Shown piece after piece: positions 7,572 to 16,803 of a DNA stretch of 64,000 nucleotides. Each line of letters begins with the position of its first letter. Within the stretch, counting starts at the first letter, position 1. The notes beneath the pieces are model-generated. The model was not told the DNA's origin, made no database searches, and saw only the letters and a program-made list of their open reading frames with translations. The DNA lies in assembly GCF_010994755.1 (NCBI RefSeq), contig NZ_WHSB02000001.1, positions 310,001 to 374,000 of the forward strand. The letters run 5' to 3'. This stretch comes from Shinella lacus. Its GTDB lineage: Bacteria; Pseudomonadota; Alphaproteobacteria; Rhizobiales; Rhizobiaceae. The translations under genes and the position numbers were made by a program.

Positions 7572-8618
7572 ATGCTGTCCATTCCAGTTCCCTTCGTCGT
7601 CGCCACCCTGCTTGTCATTCTGCTGGTCACCGTCGTGCGACGTGACGACGATGCGCCGCCGAACATGCCGTTTCTCGCCTTGATTCTGGTTTCCGCCCTT
7701 CAATCGATCCTGCTGGGGTTTCGCTGGGGCTACGGGGTGAATGGCGTCGGTCCGGTACTGCCCATCGTGGCTTCGACGGTGCCGCCGCTTGTCTATGCCG
7801 GCGTGGCCGGGATGGTGCGCAAGAGCGATGTGTCACCGATCCTGCGTGTGGGTCTGCATCTCATACCAGTGATCGCGATTGTGCTGATGGTCCTGCTGTG
7901 GCGCGCTGCCATCGACTTCGCAATCGCATTGATCTTCAGCGGCTACGCGGTGGCGATCCTGCTTCTGATGCGGCCGGGCTCGGACGCGCTTCGCCTCACG
8001 CCTTTCGATAATGCCGGCCCCGCCTATCGCGCCATCCTCTTCGCCGCGACGGCCCTGTTGTTGTCGGCGGCGATGGACATCGTGATCTTTCTCGACTTCG
8101 CCTGGACCCAGGGCGACCATGCGCCCCTCCTGGTCACCATCGCGAACCTTGCGGTTTTGGCAGTGCTGTCCGGCGCGGTCGCGACAGCGGGCCGCCGTGG
8201 CAAGCCCGATCAGACGGCCGGGGCCGGCCCCGGTCCCAGATTGGAGATGGCGGAGGACAAGGAAACCCTCGCCGCGGTTCAGGCCGTGATGCAGGCGAAA
8301 CGCGTCTATCGCGACGTCGATCTCAGCCTCGATCGGCTGGCGCGCAAGACGGGAATTCCGGCCCGGCAGATTTCCACGGCGATCAACCGGGCGACGGGCA
8401 AGAACGTCTCGCAATATGTCAACGAGCACCGCATCGCCGAGGCCTGCGCGCTGCTTGCCGAGACAGACAAGCCCGTGACCGAGATCATGTTCGAGGTGGG
8501 TTTCCAGACCAAGTCCAATTTTAATCGCGAATTCCGCCGCGTCACCGAAATGTCGCCGCTCGAATGGCGCGAGCGCAAGGCCGCGACGTCCCCGATCGCG
8601 ATCCAGCACGACCCATAA
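7572..8618 (+). CDS. Membrane-anchored AraC-family regulator (seven-helix sensor plus HTH)
   Basis: 348 aa. Seven predicted membrane helices fill residues 1 to about 215, starting IPVPFVVATLLVILL and ending LLVTIANLAVLAVLSG. A C-terminal AraC/XylS domain follows, with two helix-turn-helix units (LSLDRLARKTGIPARQIS and VTEIMFEVGFQTKSNFNREF). Such proteins sense a signal in or near the membrane and act directly on DNA. Start placed at ATG 7572, where the first helix begins; ATG 7524 in the same frame is possible and would add 16 residues. Neither has a strong ribosome site. The exporter genes begin right after it, so it probably controls them. Confidence 0.82.
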   Translation: MLSIPVPFVVATLLVILLVTVVRRDDDAPPNMPFLALILVSALQSILLGFRWGYGVNGVGPVLPIVASTVPPLVYAGVAGMVRKSDVSPILRVGLHLIPVIAIVLMVLLWRAAIDFAIALIFSGYAVAILLLMRPGSDALRLTPFDNAGPAYRAILFAATALLLSAAMDIVIFLDFAWTQGDHAPLLVTIANLAVLAVLSGAVATAGRRGKPDQTAGAGPGPRLEMAEDKETLAAVQAVMQAKRVYRDVDLSLDRLARKTGIPARQISTAINRATGKNVSQYVNEHRIAEACALLAETDKPVTEIMFEVGFQTKSNFNREFRRVTEMSPLEWRERKAATSPIAIQHDP

Positions 8619-8620
8619 CG

Positions 8621-8635
8621 CGTTCCAGGTCGCGG
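8621..8635 (+). repeat. 15-bp element upstream of the HlyD gene (copy 2)
   Basis: CGTTCCAGGTCGCGG, 14 of 15 identical to 7491-7505. The distance to the next in-frame ATG is 17 bases here (ATG 8653) and 18 bases at copy 1 (ATG 7524). Confidence 0.5.
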
Positions 8636-8664
8636 TTTTGCCCTTGCCGGCCATGATGCCCGGC

Positions 8665-9765
8665 ATGAACACACATTTCGACATCGCCACCGAACAGGGC
8701 CGAAAACTGGCCGAGACGCTCAAGTCGCTATCGCTTGAGCCTGTCCCCCGCGACATCCAGCCGCCGAAGCCGATGCTCCGGCGTCTCGCCCTTCCCATCT
8801 GCCTCGGCGCCATGATGGTCGGGGCGGTCGCCGGCGCCCTGCTCTATCAGCCAGACGTGGTTCGCCACATCGAAGCCGCCCTCTCGGAGCCGGAGCGTGC
8901 GGCCGCCGACCCTGTTGCCGTGACAGAGGTCGAGGGCGAACGATCCGCTGTCCGCAATCCCATCCCGGCCGGCCGCGAGATCACCGGCTCCGGCTTCGTC
9001 GTCGCGCCGCGCATGACGACGGTCTTTGCCAAATATGAAGGCAGGATCACGCGGATCGCCGTGGCGCTGGGCGACGCCGTCGAGGCGGGCCAGGTTCTGG
9101 TCGCCCTTGAGGATGCGGGCGCCCGCTTTGCGCTCGAACAGGCGCACGCCGCGAAGGCTCAGGCCGAGCTGGTCCTCGCCGCCCGCGCTATCGACCTTGC
9201 GCAGGCCCGTACCCTGCTAGACCGCACCGAGATCCTCGCCGCCCGTGACGCGACCTCAAAACAGGCGCTTGAAGACGCAAACGCGGCAGCCGAGCGCGCC
9301 GAGAATGCCGTGGCGCAAGCCCGGCAATCCGCAGATAGCGCCGACCTCGCCATCCGCATTGCCGAGGAACGCGTGGAGGAACTGACCGTTCGTGCGCCCT
9401 TCGCCGGCACCGTCACCCGGCTCGACGCCCGCGTCGGCGACACGGTGCTGGCGCGCATCGACAGCGTTCGCGAAAGCCAGAGCCTGCTGACGATTACCGA
9501 CGCCAAAACCCTCGTGATCGACGCCGACGTGACGGAAACCACGATCGCAGCCCTCAAGCCCGGCCTTGCCGGACAGGCTGTGCTCGACGGTTTTCCCGAC
9601 AAGCCCTTCGCCGTCACGGTCCTGCGGCTGGCGCCCGTCGCCTCCGCGGAAAAGGGCACCGTCACGCTGCGCCTGTCGCTCGACGATCCGCCCGACGGCA
9701 TCCGCCCGAACATGGCCGCCCGCATCCGCATCGCCCTCGATGAAATAGGAGAACACACGCAATGA
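8665..9765 (+). CDS. HlyD/RND-type periplasmic adaptor of an ABC exporter
   Basis: 366 aa. A short cytoplasmic N-terminus is followed by one membrane anchor (LALPICLGAMMVGAVAGALLY), then the split lipoyl-like domain (GRITRIAVALGDAVEAGQVLV and VRAPFAGTVTRLDARVGDTV) around an alanine-rich coiled-coil hairpin, then a beta-barrel region. This is the MacA-like architecture that links an inner-membrane ABC exporter to an outer-membrane channel. The ATG at 8665 is used; ATG 8653 and 8656 are in frame. The stop overlaps the ATPase start by four bases (ATGA), so translation is coupled. No TolC-type gene is present nearby. Confidence 0.86.
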   Translation: MNTHFDIATEQGRKLAETLKSLSLEPVPRDIQPPKPMLRRLALPICLGAMMVGAVAGALLYQPDVVRHIEAALSEPERAAADPVAVTEVEGERSAVRNPIPAGREITGSGFVVAPRMTTVFAKYEGRITRIAVALGDAVEAGQVLVALEDAGARFALEQAHAAKAQAELVLAARAIDLAQARTLLDRTEILAARDATSKQALEDANAAAERAENAVAQARQSADSADLAIRIAEERVEELTVRAPFAGTVTRLDARVGDTVLARIDSVRESQSLLTITDAKTLVIDADVTETTIAALKPGLAGQAVLDGFPDKPFAVTVLRLAPVASAEKGTVTLRLSLDDPPDGIRPNMAARIRIALDEIGEHTQ

Positions 9766-10463
9766 CCCAAACCCCCGCCCCCTATATCGCGCTCAGCGGC
9801 GTCAGGAAGGCCTATCGCATCGGCGGAGAGATGATGCCCATCTTCGCCGGTCTCGACCTCGCTATCCCGCGCGGCGATTTCGTCGCCGTCATGGGGCCGT
9901 CCGGCTCGGGCAAATCGACGCTGCTCAACATGCTGGCCGGTATAGATCGGCCGGATGCCGGCACCTTGAGCATCGGCACCAGCCGCCTCGACCAGATGGG
10001 CGAGGCCGCGCGCTCGGCCTGGCGGGCGCACAACATGGGCATCGTCTTCCAGTTCTATAATCTGCTGCCCATGCTCACCGCCGCCGAAAACGTCGAGTTG
10101 CCGCTGCTGCTGAAGCCGCTGTCGCGCAAGGAGCGGCGCATGCGCGTCGAAAAGGTCCTCGATCTCGTCGGCCTCTCCGGGCGCGAAAAACAATACCCCG
10201 CCATGATGTCCGGCGGCCAGCAGCAACGCATCGGCATCGCCCGCGCCATCGTCTCCGATCCGGGCCTGCTGCTCTGCGACGAGCCGACCGGCGACCTCGA
10301 CCGCAAGTCCGCCGACGAGGTTCTGGACATGCTGCGCTTCCTCAACCGCGAACTGGAAAAGACCATCGTCATGGTGACGCACGACCCGCAGGCCGCCCTT
10401 TACGCGCGCCGCACGCTGCATCTCGACAAGGGCGATTTCGTCGAAGAGAAGAGGGCCGCCTGA
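9762..10463 (+). CDS. ABC exporter ATPase, MacB/LolD type
   Basis: 233 aa. Walker A is GPSGSGKST, the signature is MSGGQQQRIGIARA, Walker B is LLLCDEPTGDLD, and the switch histidine is in VTHD. Its length and the DEPTGDLD form place it with the MacB/LolD/FtsE group that powers FtsX-type permeases through mechanotransmission rather than substrate translocation through the membrane domain. It overlaps the adaptor gene upstream (ATGA) and the first permease downstream (TGATG). Confidence 0.92.
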   Translation: MTQTPAPYIALSGVRKAYRIGGEMMPIFAGLDLAIPRGDFVAVMGPSGSGKSTLLNMLAGIDRPDAGTLSIGTSRLDQMGEAARSAWRAHNMGIVFQFYNLLPMLTAAENVELPLLLKPLSRKERRMRVEKVLDLVGLSGREKQYPAMMSGGQQQRIGIARAIVSDPGLLLCDEPTGDLDRKSADEVLDMLRFLNRELEKTIVMVTHDPQAALYARRTLHLDKGDFVEEKRAA

Positions 10464-11605
10464 TGACCCTTTTCGATCTCGCCCGAAAGAATGCCTGGCG
10501 AAAGCCGCTGCGCACCGTGCTCCTGATGGTCTCGATCGCCGTCGCCTTCCTGATCTACGGCCTGACCGCAAGCTTCCTGGCCGGCACGCAGGGTGCCGCC
10601 GGCGCCAGCGACGACCTCCTCGGCGTCACGAGTGCCGGCGGCCGCACGCAGCCGCTGCCGATGGCGGCAATGTCGCGCATCGCTGCCGATCCCGGCGTCG
10701 CGGCGGTCGGCTATGTCACGCGGCTGCGCGGCTTCGTCGACGTGGAGAAAAACGTCGTCGCCATCAGCGCCGCCGATCCCGATCTGCTGATGGCCGTCAA
10801 CGGCAAGGGCCTCGGCCTGACGCCGGCCCTGGTCGGCGCGATCGGCCAGGGCCGCGACAGGGTGCTGGTCGGCCGTGCGCTCGCCGAGGCGCAAGGGTGG
10901 AGCGTCGGCCAGCGCGCGACGATCACCGCCTTCGACACGCCGAGAGAGGACGGCAGCCGCGACTGGCGGTTCGAGATCGCCGGCATCTTCGAGGGCGAAA
11001 GTGCCGCCACCGACACCTATTTCATGATCGCCCGCTACGACTATGTGAACGCCGCCCGCGCGCGCGGCAAGGACACCGTGGACGCCTTCGTCGTCCTGCC
11101 GCGCATGGGTGTCTCGCCGGGGGAACTTGCCGCCGGCATCGACACGCTGTTCGCCAACTCGGCCACGCCGACGCGCACCCAGTCGGAAAAGCAGTTCCTG
11201 GAAGCGTTTCTGCGCCAATATGCCGATGTCGGCCTGATCGTGAACCTCGTCGTCGGCGCGGCCTTCGTCACCCTGTTGATGATCGTCGTCAACACCATGG
11301 TCTTTGCCGTGCGCGAGCGCACCTTCGAGATCGGCGTGCTGAAGACGCTCGGTTTCTCCCGCCTCGGCATCATGGCGCTCATCCTCGGCGAAACCCTCTT
11401 CGTCTTCGCAGTCGGCGGGGGCATCGGCCTCGCTTTGGCGAAGCTCGCAACCATCCTTGCCGGCCCGACGCTCGGGCTGGTCTTCTCCGCGCCGGTTCTC
11501 GCAAAGGCGCTGGTCATCATCGCCGTCCTCGGGCTTGCGACCGGCGCGCTGCCGGCCTTCAACGCGATGCGAACCCCCATCATCAAAGCTTTCAGAACGA
11601 GGTAA
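10463..11605 (+). CDS. FtsX-type ABC permease, first subunit
   Basis: 380 aa. One N-terminal helix (VLLMVSIAVAFLIYGL), a periplasmic MacB-type core domain of about 220 residues, and three C-terminal helices starting near residue 255 (LIVNLVVGAAFVTLLMIVV). The FtsX fold is clear from RERTFEIGVLKTLGFS in the cytoplasmic loop. It pairs with the second permease downstream as a heterodimer, unlike the homodimeric MacB. Four bases separate its stop from the next start. Substrate unknown; antimicrobial peptide, siderophore or lipid export are all possible. Confidence 0.88.
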   Translation: MTLFDLARKNAWRKPLRTVLLMVSIAVAFLIYGLTASFLAGTQGAAGASDDLLGVTSAGGRTQPLPMAAMSRIAADPGVAAVGYVTRLRGFVDVEKNVVAISAADPDLLMAVNGKGLGLTPALVGAIGQGRDRVLVGRALAEAQGWSVGQRATITAFDTPREDGSRDWRFEIAGIFEGESAATDTYFMIARYDYVNAARARGKDTVDAFVVLPRMGVSPGELAAGIDTLFANSATPTRTQSEKQFLEAFLRQYADVGLIVNLVVGAAFVTLLMIVVNTMVFAVRERTFEIGVLKTLGFSRLGIMALILGETLFVFAVGGGIGLALAKLATILAGPTLGLVFSAPVLAKALVIIAVLGLATGALPAFNAMRTPIIKAFRTR

Positions 11606-11609
11606 CCCC

Positions 11610-12791
11610 ATGTCCACCCACACAAGACAAGCGCTCGTGATGATCCGCACCAACCTGTCCAGCCTGCCGCGCCGTTCCGCGATTTCCGCCTCCATGGCCC
11701 TGTCGGTCGCGCTCGTCGTCTGCGTGCTGGCCGGCTTCCTCTCCATGGCGAAAGGGTTCGAGACGGCGTTGAGCGGCGCCGGTTCGCCTGCCGTCGCCGT
11801 CGTGCTCGGCGGCGGCACCAATCAGGAGACGGGCTCGGACATTCCCGCAACCGTCATCCGCACGCTCGATGCCATGACGGGCGACCTGGGCGTCGCCCGC
11901 GACGCCGGCGGCAAGCTCGTCTCGTCCCGCGAGATCGTCGCGCCCGTCGATCTGAGCCAGCGCACGATGGCGCTGCGCGGCATGGATGCCGCCGGCCCGT
12001 CGATCCGCGACGGCATCACGATTTCCGCCGGCCGCATCTTCACGCCGGGCGCCCGCGAGATCGTCGCCGGAAACCGTCTCGCCGAGGAATTCGGCCTCCA
12101 AGTGGGTGACACGGTCCGCCTCGGCGCGGTCGACTGGACGGTGGTGGGGCATTTCTCTGCCCATGGCAGCGCCTTCGAATCCGAACTCTGGGCCGACCTC
12201 GAAGCGGTGCGCGCCGCCTTCGACCGGCAGGGGCAGGTGCAAAGCCTGAAACTCCGCCTCGCCGACCCCGCATCGCTCAAACGCTTGCAAGGCGCGCTCG
12301 CCACCATCACCGAGACCCCGCTCGTCGCCGTCTCCGAAGCCGATCTTTACGCCGCGCAATCCGGGCGCACGGCGAGCCTCATCCGCCTGTTCGGCTGGCC
12401 GGTCGCGCTGCTGATGGCCGTGGGGGCAACGGCGGGCGCCCTCAACACGATGACGAGTTCCGTCTCGGACCGCACCGTCGAGATCGCCACGGTGCGCGCG
12501 CTCGGCTTCAGCCGCCTCTCGGCCTTTCTCGGCACATGGGTGGAAGCGGTAGTGCTCGCGGGCGCCGGCGTCTTCCTCGGCCTCCTCGCCTCGTGGCTGA
12601 TCTTCAACGGCTGGCAGGCCAGCACGATCGGCGCGAACAATGCCCGCATGGCCTTCCAGCTCGCCGTCACGCCAGATGTCCTGTTGACGGCAGGCCTGCT
12701 CGGCCTTGCCATCGGCATCCTCGGCGGCGCCCTCCCTGCGCTTGCCGCGACAAGGCTGCCGCTGACCGCCGCCCTTCGGGCACGCGGTTAA
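11610..12791 (+). CDS. FtsX-type ABC permease, second subunit
   Basis: 393 aa, same architecture as the preceding permease: N-terminal helix (SASMALSVALVVCVLAGFLS), periplasmic domain, then three helices including LIRLFGWPVALLMAVGATAG. The loop VSDRTVEIATVRALGFSRL is the FtsX signature region. Start chosen at ATG 11610, four bases after the upstream stop; the open frame before this is a shadow of the first permease. Two different permeases plus one ATPase and one adaptor make a complete inner-membrane exporter. Confidence 0.88.
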   Translation: MSTHTRQALVMIRTNLSSLPRRSAISASMALSVALVVCVLAGFLSMAKGFETALSGAGSPAVAVVLGGGTNQETGSDIPATVIRTLDAMTGDLGVARDAGGKLVSSREIVAPVDLSQRTMALRGMDAAGPSIRDGITISAGRIFTPGAREIVAGNRLAEEFGLQVGDTVRLGAVDWTVVGHFSAHGSAFESELWADLEAVRAAFDRQGQVQSLKLRLADPASLKRLQGALATITETPLVAVSEADLYAAQSGRTASLIRLFGWPVALLMAVGATAGALNTMTSSVSDRTVEIATVRALGFSRLSAFLGTWVEAVVLAGAGVFLGLLASWLIFNGWQASTIGANNARMAFQLAVTPDVLLTAGLLGLAIGILGGALPALAATRLPLTAALRARG

Positions 12792-12852
12792 GCGGATGTT
12801 TGCATTGGCGGATTATGCTGCCGGCTTCAAACGTCAGGCAGTGGAGGATGAC

Positions 12853-13071
12853 ATGGCGACGGAAACCGGGATAACCGATCGCTACGAATGTCTCCTCGAT
12901 CCGCTGGATCACTACGTGGTCTGGGACAATGCGACCGATTTGCCCGGCATGATGGGCGACGAGATTCTTGCCTTTTCCACGCGGCGAGAAGCCCTCGCCG
13001 CGATCGACCTGCTCAACCAGGAATCGCGGTCATCCCCGTCCGTCATCCGCGTTGCCGGGCATCGGCAATAA
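12853..13071 (+). CDS. Small hypothetical protein
   Basis: 72 aa from the ATG at 12853, which has GGAGG at a good distance upstream. An in-frame ATG at 12796 would add 19 residues but has no ribosome site. The protein is acidic, soluble and without signal peptide (YECLLDPLDHYVVWDNATD near the start). The sequence looks like real coding DNA, but I do not recognise the family. It follows the exporter by 61 bp and its end overlaps the end of the converging GMC gene by 29 bp. Confidence 0.55.
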   Translation: MATETGITDRYECLLDPLDHYVVWDNATDLPGMMGDEILAFSTRREALAAIDLLNQESRSSPSVIRVAGHRQ

Positions 13072-14716
13072 TCCATCCCGCCGCCTTTTCCGCGATCATT
13101 AGCGTCGGCGCATTGGTATTGCCGCTGGTGATCTTCGGCATGATGCCGGCGTCGACGACGCGCAGGCCAGCAATGCCACGCACCCGCAGGCGGCTGTCGA
13201 CCACGGCCAACGGGTCGTCGGCGCGGCCCATCTTCGTCGTCCCGACGGGGTGAAAGATGGTGTTGGCGATGTCGCCGGCGAGCTTGGCGAGGTCCTCGTC
13301 GCTCTGGAACTGGAGGCCGGGCTTCCACTCCTCCGGCTGGTACTTTGCAAGCGCCGGCTGCGAGACGATCCTGCGCACCTGCCGGATGCTGTCGGCGGCG
13401 ATGCGGCGATCCTCCTCCGTGCTCAGGTAGTTCGGCGCGATGGCCGGCGCGTCGACGGCCTTGCCGGAGCGGATGCGCACGGTTCCGGCACTGGTCGGGT
13501 TCAGGTTGCAGACGCTCGCGGTGAAGGCGGGGATGCTGTGCAACGGCTCGCCGAAGGCATCGAGGCTCAACGGCTGGACGTGATATTCCAGGTTGGCATG
13601 GGCTTGGCGTTCGTCCGAGCGGGTGAACGCGCCGAGCTGCGAGGGCGACATGCTCATCGGGCCACTGCGTTTCAACGCATATTCAAGGCCGATCATCGCC
13701 TTGCCGAACAGGCTGTTGGCGAGCGTGTTCAGCGTCTTTGCATTGCCGACCTTGAAGACCGCGCGGATCTGCAAATGGTCCTGCAGGTTCTCGCCGACGC
13801 CCGGCAGATCGTGGGCCACCTCGATTCCATGGCGCTTCAATAGCTCCGCCGGTCCGACGCCCGACAATTGCAGGATCTGCGGCGAGCCGATCGCCCCGGC
13901 CGAAAGGATCACTTCCTTCTCGGCGCGGACCTCCATCCTGCGCCCCTGCCGCTGAAGCACGACGCCGGTGCAGCGCTTGCCTTCGAGAGCGAGCTTTTCG
14001 ACATGGCATTCCGTCCACACGGAGAGGTTGGGCCGGTTCCTTGCCGGGCGCAGGAAGGCCTTGGAGGTGTTCCACCGCCAGCCCGAACGCTGGTTGACTT
14101 CGAAATAGCCGACGCCCTCGTTGTCGCCGCTGTTGAAATCGTCGGACCGCGGGATGCCGGCCTCGACGGCAGCCTCGGCGAAAGATTCCAGGATATCCCA
14201 TTTCAGGCGCTGCTTCTCGATGCGCCACTCGCCGCCATGGCCGTGCATGTCGGAGAAACGGCTGTTGCCGCCCGTCTGCGGGTCCGCACCCTTGTCCAGC
14301 CGGTAGTGGTCTTCATGGGCCTTGAAATCGGGCAGGGAATTCTGCCAGGACCAGGCGCTGTCCCCGGTCGCCGCCGCCCAGCCGTCATAGTCGCGGGCCT
14401 GGCCGCGCATGTAGATCATGCCGTTGATCGAGGAGCAGCCGCCGAGCGTCTTGCCGCGCGGATAGCGCAGCGACCGGCCGTTCAGCCCGGCATCCGGCTC
14501 GGTCTTGAACAGCCAGTCGGTGCGGGGGTTGCCGATGCAGTAGAGATAACCGACCGGGATATGGATCCACGGATAGTTGTCCTTCCTGCCCGCTTCCAGC
14601 AGCAGCACGCGCGTCGCAGGATCGCGGCTGAGGCGATTGGCCAGCAGACAGCCGGCGGAGCCTCCCCCGACGACGATGTAGTCGAAGCGGTCAGATGGGA
14701 TGTCCGGACGCGTCAT
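13043..14716 (-). CDS. GMC-family FAD-dependent oxidoreductase (choline dehydrogenase-like)
   Basis: 557 aa. FAD-binding DYIVVGGGSAGCLLANRLS at the N-terminus, GMC signature 1 in GKTLGGCSSINGMIYMRGQ, signature 2 in SAGAIGSPQILQLSGVGP, and the catalytic His in HPVGTTKMG with Asn in SGNTNAPTLM near the C-terminus. It oxidises an alcohol group and passes electrons to a membrane acceptor or oxygen. Choline, polyethylene glycol or aliphatic alcohols are typical for relatives; the substrate is not determined here. It is divergent from a LysR gene across 144 bp, which probably regulates it. No betB or betI is adjacent, which argues against a glycine-betaine role. Confidence 0.88.
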   Translation of the reverse strand: MTRPDIPSDRFDYIVVGGGSAGCLLANRLSRDPATRVLLLEAGRKDNYPWIHIPVGYLYCIGNPRTDWLFKTEPDAGLNGRSLRYPRGKTLGGCSSINGMIYMRGQARDYDGWAAATGDSAWSWQNSLPDFKAHEDHYRLDKGADPQTGGNSRFSDMHGHGGEWRIEKQRLKWDILESFAEAAVEAGIPRSDDFNSGDNEGVGYFEVNQRSGWRWNTSKAFLRPARNRPNLSVWTECHVEKLALEGKRCTGVVLQRQGRRMEVRAEKEVILSAGAIGSPQILQLSGVGPAELLKRHGIEVAHDLPGVGENLQDHLQIRAVFKVGNAKTLNTLANSLFGKAMIGLEYALKRSGPMSMSPSQLGAFTRSDERQAHANLEYHVQPLSLDAFGEPLHSIPAFTASVCNLNPTSAGTVRIRSGKAVDAPAIAPNYLSTEEDRRIAADSIRQVRRIVSQPALAKYQPEEWKPGLQFQSDEDLAKLAGDIANTIFHPVGTTKMGRADDPLAVVDSRLRVRGIAGLRVVDAGIMPKITSGNTNAPTLMIAEKAAGWIIADARQRG

Positions 14717-14860
14717 CGGGTTATGCCGCCGTCGCTGTTATAAAGTCCGACCGTTCTGCATGGCATCTGAGCGTCCTCCTCATGTTTTTTGCAGGAATAC
14801 CCGCAGATGCGGCGGAAAATCCAATGACAAATGAAGCAGAGAATTATAAGCAGAATTAAT

Positions 14861-15787
14861 ATGGCGAGCCCGACCGACCTCAGGACATTGAAGGCCTTCG
14901 TGACCGTTGCGCGCGAGGGCAATGTCACGCGCGCGGCCGAACAGCTGCATCTCACCCAGCCGGCCGTGACCCTGCAACTCAAGCGCCTTGCCGCGGATAC
15001 CAGCATCACTTTATTCCGCCGAACGTCGGTGGGTCTCGAATTGACCCTTGAAGGCGCTTTGCTGGCGGCGAAGGCGGAGCAGGTGCTGGCGGCGCTCACG
15101 GATTTCGGCCAGACGGCGGGACACCTCGCGACGCGCCTGCGCGGAAAACTGCGGATCGGCACGATCATCGACCCGGAATTCACGCGGCTGGGGGCGTTTC
15201 TGAAGGCGCTGGTGGAAAGTGGTCCCGGCATCGAGACGGAACTGCGCCACGGCATGAGCGGCGACGTGCCGGAGGGTCTCCGGCGAAACGAGCTGGATGT
15301 CGGGTATTTTCTCGGCGATATTCGGGATTTCGATCCCGTGGCCGGCGTGGTGCCGGATGGACAGGAAAACCTCTTCCAAGCGAAGGAACTCGCGCGACTG
15401 ACCTATCTGGTCGTCGCCCCGCCATCGCTCGCCGGCGTCGTTCGCGGACAGGACTGGCCGGCGCTCGCGGCCCTCCCCTGGATCGGCACGCCGCCGGCCT
15501 CGGTGCACAACCGGCTGCTGGGACGCGTGTTCGGCGATCTCGGCGTGCGGCAGAACGTCGTCGCCTCGGTCGACCAGGAGCCTTCCATGCTGGCGATGGT
15601 GCGAACCGGGCTGGGCCTCAGCCTCTGCCGCGAGTCGCTGGCCCTGCATGAACACCAGTCGAACGGACTGGTGATCGCCGATCGCGTCCAGATCGAAACC
15701 GCCCTGAGCTTCGTGTGCCTGAAAGTGCGGTCGAACGACCCGACCATCCAGTTCGCCTTCGATGCCATTACCCGCATCTGGGGGTGA
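14861..15787 (+). CDS. LysR-family transcriptional regulator
   Basis: 308 aa. The N-terminal HTH begins TDLRTLKAFVTVAREGNV with recognition helix region AAEQLHLTQPAVTLQLKRL, followed by a substrate-binding domain of periplasmic-protein type. Start chosen at ATG 14861 so that the HTH begins at residue 4 as usual; ATG 14831 in frame is possible. It is divergent from the GMC oxidoreductase, its likely target. Its end is immediately adjacent to the convergent MDR dehydrogenase gene. Confidence 0.88.
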   Translation: MASPTDLRTLKAFVTVAREGNVTRAAEQLHLTQPAVTLQLKRLAADTSITLFRRTSVGLELTLEGALLAAKAEQVLAALTDFGQTAGHLATRLRGKLRIGTIIDPEFTRLGAFLKALVESGPGIETELRHGMSGDVPEGLRRNELDVGYFLGDIRDFDPVAGVVPDGQENLFQAKELARLTYLVVAPPSLAGVVRGQDWPALAALPWIGTPPASVHNRLLGRVFGDLGVRQNVVASVDQEPSMLAMVRTGLGLSLCRESLALHEHQSNGLVIADRVQIETALSFVCLKVRSNDPTIQFAFDAITRIWG

Positions 15788-16786
15788 TCATTCCGACTGC
15801 CAGTCGAGCACGACGAAGGGCTCGGTGATTTCGCGGGCCAGTAGCGCGGTGTAGAGCGCGGCCGGAGCCTTTGGCGATGCCTTGCGCAGAAGGCCGTCGA
15901 GGGGAATCCGGCCTTCGGAAAGCCATTTCAGGGCCTTGGCGAAACCACCGAAAACGCTTTGGCTGGTATTGTTGTAGCCCTCCAGCAATTCCACCCACTT
16001 GAAGCCTTTTGCCAGCAACGGGAACTCCCATTCCCAGCCGCTCCTGAGCACCACGAAATTGTTGAAGACCGCGTGCAAGATGTCGTGGGCGTAGAGTTCG
16101 GTATGACGCTTCCACGGAACACCGATCAGCACGACCTCGCCATGCTGGCGCACGATGCGGCAGCCGCCGAGAACCGCGGCCTCATGACCGGAGCAGTCGA
16201 CGACGAGCGCGACCTTGCCGGCGAAGTCTGGGTCAGCGACCGGCATCTCGGCGAAGACCGAAGCGATGCCGGAAGCAGCCATCTGGCTGCGTCGGGTCGC
16301 GTCCGGCTCTACCACGGACACCTCGTAGCCGGAGAGCCTGAAGATATGCGCGGCGAGATAGCCGACCGGGCCGGCACCGCCGATGACCACGCGGTCGCCG
16401 GGCCTCGCCTTGGTCGTCATCAGCGTCGTCATCGACACGCCGATCAGCCGCGCGATGACGGCTTCCTCGGATGAAAGGCCCTCCGGCACCGGCAGCGTGA
16501 ACCGATGCTCGACCTGCTGGAAGCTGCGATGCGGCCCCATGCAGAACAGCCGGGTGCCGACTTTCACATCGCGAACGGCCTCGCTACACTCCTCAACCTC
16601 GAACACCGCGGCATATCCGGGCCGGATGGGAAAGTCCTCGCCCGTCGCCCAGGCGAGTTCGGTGCCGGGGCTGACGAGGGTGGCGAGCGTGCGGCCGCGC
16701 ACCTCGGTCGCGCCAAGCGGTAGCGTTTCGCAATCCGCCAGAACGAAGCTGTTCTTCTGCGGGAAGATGATTTCCTTGCCGGACAT
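15788..16786 (-). CDS. Medium-chain (MDR) dehydrogenase, zinc-type alcohol dehydrogenase-like
   Basis: 332 aa. NAD(P)-binding motif VVIGGAGPVGYLAAHIF in the middle and an N-terminal GroES-like domain with LVSPGTELAW. The catalytic zinc cysteine of classical alcohol dehydrogenases is not in its usual place, and the SPGTEL sequence resembles the BchC/threonine-dehydrogenase-like MDR branch. It is the last gene of the sugar-type ABC operon (17 bp after the ATPase stop), so it probably oxidises the imported polyol or sugar. Substrate unknown. Confidence 0.8.
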   Translation of the reverse strand: MSGKEIIFPQKNSFVLADCETLPLGATEVRGRTLATLVSPGTELAWATGEDFPIRPGYAAVFEVEECSEAVRDVKVGTRLFCMGPHRSFQQVEHRFTLPVPEGLSSEEAVIARLIGVSMTTLMTTKARPGDRVVIGGAGPVGYLAAHIFRLSGYEVSVVEPDATRRSQMAASGIASVFAEMPVADPDFAGKVALVVDCSGHEAAVLGGCRIVRQHGEVVLIGVPWKRHTELYAHDILHAVFNNFVVLRSGWEWEFPLLAKGFKWVELLEGYNNTSQSVFGGFAKALKWLSEGRIPLDGLLRKASPKAPAALYTALLAREITEPFVVLDWQSE

Positions 16787-16803
16787 GATGGTCTCCTTGC
16801 GAT

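Noticed and set aside
13043..14716. Choline dehydrogenase (betA) of a glycine-betaine pathway
   Set aside because: The GMC fold and signatures fit, but betB, betI and choline transport genes are absent and a LysR gene is the neighbour, so a specific choline role is not supported.
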